Positions 18,284 through 21,290 of a DNA stretch of 21,290 nucleotides are shown here, in pieces. Origin of the DNA: Saccoglossus kowalevskii (taxonomy: Eukaryota > Hemichordata > Enteropneusta > Harrimaniidae); NCBI RefSeq assembly GCF_000003605.2, contig NW_003131854.1, positions 184,180-205,469 on the forward strand, in the 5' to 3' direction. Position 1 is the first letter of the stretch; every line of letters starts with the position of its first letter. A program made the position numbers and the translations under genes. Under the pieces are notes generated by a model. The model saw only the letters and a list, made by a program, of their open reading frames with translations. It was not told the origin of the DNA and searched no databases.

Positions 18284-19034
18284 TCATTGAAGGTAGTAAC
18301 GGAAGGAGCCACGACGCCTATCAAGTGGCCACTTAAGCCTCTTAACTGGTTTATTTCCTTTTGTTTCAACCCAAATTAATCCTGATAAGGACATGGTCTA
18401 GCTCATCTTTGATGTTGATGATAGTTTGCGATTGTTTACACAAGTAACGAGTTAGCGGAGTATGATATAACCTCGCCGATTTTTAATGTGACCATAAAAT
18501 ATATGCGCATTATGAAACTACAGTCATCACAAATGCGCACTGGGTTTGTTTAGGTGTGAAAGGTCAAAATACGTATTTCACGACCGGAAATTCAACAGAT
18601 GAACGTTTGACTTCACAAATTTCACATGTTTTAATTATTAGCGACTGTAACTATAACAAGATTCCGAGTGCATACAACAACAATTCCTAATAATCGGTGA
18701 AATAATCCACGAAATGAAACTATACTATTGCCGATACACATAACATAATAACAACTCAAATATTTTTAAGTACCAAAACAAGAATAAACAAAACACAATA
18801 TGAATTCAAATTACATAAAACAACATTTGTTAGAAATGTGTCTACCAAACTAATTTAAAGCTGATAGCAATCACTAATGATTCTGAGATAGAATAGTTGA
18901 TGACAAGCTCATTCCTTCATAGTCGCCGACTTGGGTAATTGGATGCATTAATTTTTAACCACCTAACTACTTGTAGCTTTTCAAGATGTAGTATATTAAA
19001 CAAAGCATGTTCTTGATTTTTTTTTTAAAACATG
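18284..19034. other. Region without a recognised gene
   Basis: No ORF of interest. A 12-bp palindrome (AAGTGGCCACTT) lies near 18323-18334. Otherwise AT-rich and featureless. Confidence 0.4.
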
Positions 19035-19167
19035 GTAATGTATGTATTACCTTATAAGCGAAGTATTAGGAAAATATGCATGTTAATACAAAGGATACTT
19101 TGGCTAATGTTTATTTTCATCCTTTGTTAGGGACATGCATTGAGAAATCCTAGTATCTATACATTAC
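19035..19167. repeat. Foldback element with imperfect arms
   Basis: Left arm 19035-19095 and right arm about 19119-19167 are imperfect reverse complements: GTAATGTAT against ATACATTAC at the outside, then TATTAGG against CCTAGTA, ATGCATGT against ACATGCAT, and ACAAAGGAT against ATCCTTTGT near the loop. The length (about 133 bp) and structure suggest a MITE or foldback relic. No target duplication was found by eye. Confidence 0.6.
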
Positions 19168-20379
19168 ACTTTAATATTAGCTCATTAGCATAGTGATATA
19201 CATGGAACATAATTACATAGAGCCGAATAAATTTAACTAATGAGCACAAATAAATGATGTAAATAAATATCAAAAATGCTCAGTGTACAATTTAATATAC
19301 CGAGTTGAATTATGCATAGACCGTGATTGCGAAAATGATTGTCTAAAACAAAGTAATTTTTTAGATGTTCATTTAAAAATTAATCCAATCGATGATCTTG
19401 AATATAATATTACGTTGCTGAAAGTATCTTAGGTAGCGCACATTTCTGCTAAATTAAGTTAACGGTGTGGTACCAACTTACTAGATTGTGTGATTAATTG
19501 ACTTTTATAAACACGTATAAATCAGAAAGTATTAGCACAATGGTTTACTTTACATAACTGAGAACGTAACACACACATTGGTAAACGAATAACTCAAACC
19601 AAACGAGTGTCTTTAAGGACGGTTATTAAAATAAAATGACTTGGTAAAATTCAATGAATGACATACGACAAGAAACTTGTGCGATAAAATTACAGTTTCC
19701 ACTTCGTGGTCACGGTAACGTACATTCCATCACAAACATTACACATCCAATCTGATTATTTATCATATTCGATACACTGTTGGGCAACCAAATTGTTACT
19801 TAGGATACTAGTTATAAAGCAAAACTCACTGCATCAACAGTGTATTGTAATGGAAATTTCAATCAACTTTCGAACAGCGACCTTTTTTTCAATAAAAAAA
19901 TATTTTGCATTCTTATAGTAAATTTCATTTTTATAACAATATAATGTATTCCATCATTGGGACAGTGATGTACATGTCATTTTAAAAGTCTTACTTAACC
20001 TATGGCCAACCTAATGAAATATAAAACTTATGATTTTATTACGCACGTAACTGTCACAATTTGTTTTATTACAAAATTCGGCACTAAATTATCTCACTGG
20101 ACATTGTAATCAATTAAGGTCAATATAATGGCTTCTCTTGTTCCAAAATTTACCGTATACTACTGTCACAGCTAATATATTTTTTATTAGACGCATAAAA
20201 TCCTTAGGAAAGGATAAAAAGGGTCTTACAGAAAGAAATTAAAACAAACTACAATCTAAAAAAGAAAACAAAAAATAAAAACTTTTCTAAAAATAAAACA
20301 AATCAAAAACAAAGACAATTTGCAGCCAATGGTGAATACAGAATATAGAATGAACACAAAATGTTGCCTAATACACTGA
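19168..20379. other. Region without a recognised gene, possibly including LINE 3' UTR
   Basis: AT-rich, no convincing ORF. The right few hundred bases may be the 3' untranslated part of the LINE that lies to the right on the minus strand; its end cannot be set from this copy alone. Confidence 0.35.
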
Positions 20380-21290
20380 TAGTTGTTCCATAGCTGTTTT
20401 TTTAGAAAGACAGCTAAGGCTGGTGCTAGAGTATGGTTTGTCATAATCAAAATGAATTTATTCTGACTATTTTCTTTCAAAATTTGGAACTTTATTTTGT
20501 GCAGTCAGGAATAATTTGTCCCTATGGTGACTGTAAGCTGGACATTTCATTACAAAATGTTGCTCATCCTCAATTATATTTTGGCTGCACATATCACATG
20601 TTCTTTTATCCAGCGGCACATTATTATGTATGCCTTTCTCAATTTTAAGGTCATGGTGCTTGTCCTGAATTTTGCAATTAACCTAAGACCATATTAATTG
20701 GGTAATTTTAAATTTTTAAATCTTGTTTGAAAAGTCTGTATGTTCTTAGTTTGTTTTTAGCCAAGGTTTGTTTTCTATTATCATTATGCATGTCTAAGAT
20801 TCATTGGTTCTCAAATGATTTGTTTATTTTTTTTATGAATAAAGTCTAAATTTTTCTTAATTATTTTTTCACTTGAGTTTACAATGGTGATAACATATCT
20901 TGCACGAGGGTTTCTGCACTAGTAAACTATTTACATTCTTATTTACTAAGTAGGCTTCTCTTAGTAATGTGTTATCAGAGTTTGTTACCCGGTTGAAATA
21001 TTTAAGTCGTTTCTTGATAAAACAGTCAATGGGGTACCTTCCTAGCTCACCATAAACAGCCATTTTTGGTGTGAATTTTGAGAGACCAAGAATGAACCGA
21101 CAAAATGAAAGATGGACATCCTCAATTGCAGACTTAGTTGTGCTTTCATCACCCCAAACATCACTACCATATACAATAATTGGTCTTATCAGTTTGTCAA
21201 ATAAAGATAGTTGGAGGGATATGTTTAGTGAGTTGTCATAACCGAGTTTGCATTTCAAAGCAAAGAGAGCTTTCATCCCTTTATTTTTTT
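20380..21290 (-). mobile_element. LINE-type non-LTR retrotransposon, broken 3' end of the RT ORF
   Basis: On the minus strand the frame is open from the window edge to 20869. It contains KALFALK, LFDKLIRPIIVYGSDVWG, RFILGLSKFTPKMAVYGELG and RLKYFNR, the region after the catalytic core in LINE reverse transcriptases. Further along, in other frames, are KLRTYRLFKQ (20723-20752), HDLKIEKG, a CCHC knuckle C-x2-C-x9-H-x4-C within CDMC...EDEQHF...CPAY (about 20533-20598), and NKFILIMTN near 20436-20462. All three minus-strand frames are needed and stops intervene, so this copy is dead. The intact protein would continue beyond the window. Clade (CR1, L2, Jockey or other) cannot be set from this tail. 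Confidence 0.88.

Noticed and set aside
20256..20480. 74-codon ORF as an independent gene
   Set aside because: Its first 30 or so residues match the expected LINE C-terminus; the rest is AT-rich hydrophobic read-through.

Overview
This window looks like nuclear DNA from a marine or freshwater invertebrate, most likely a bivalve mollusc or another lophotrochozoan. It is AT-rich and gene-sparse, with intronless TRIM-NHL paralogues in tandem, a secreted polyamine oxidase, and debris of a Crypton-type tyrosine recombinase and a LINE, plus small foldback elements. The organism is inferred from gene content only. No prokaryotic organisation (operons, ribosome binding sites) is visible.

Layout, left to right. 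(1) 2-1117, plus strand: the C-terminal part of a polyamine oxidase, followed by a Cys-containing GCT...DDGSC module and a hydrophobic tail that may be a GPI signal. (2) 1118-4855: mostly featureless AT-rich DNA with small hairpins and a short 36/37-bp tandem duplication. (3) 4856-5821, plus: a dead, internally deleted Crypton-type tyrosine recombinase. It is followed at 5926-6113 by a striking dyad of six 33-bp units, three in each orientation. (4) 7365-9366, minus: a TRIM gene with intact RING, B-boxes, coiled coil and filamin domain, whose NHL-encoding 3' half is decayed and interrupted by a 125-bp TTAA-flanked MITE. (5) 10127-10477: nine apparently identical 39-bp minisatellite units. (6) 11510-13670, minus: a second TRIM paralogue with the opposite fate. 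Its B-boxes, coiled coil, filamin domain and NHL region are open, but its RING is destroyed. (7) 13671-17728: no gene recognised. (8) 17729-18283: a diverged second copy of the MITE left half, directly followed by a degenerate tandem array with a period of about 125-145 bp. (9) 19035-19167: a foldback element. (10) 20380-21290, minus: the frameshifted 3' end of a LINE reverse-transcriptase ORF that runs off the window.

The main biological story is the TRIM pair. Each copy still supplies the half that the other has lost: one keeps the E3 ligase (RING) half, the other the NHL recognition half. Comparing the two paralogues also yields the empty site of the MITE insertion and dates the RING lesions relative to the duplication. 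Whether either protein is made cannot be told from sequence alone.
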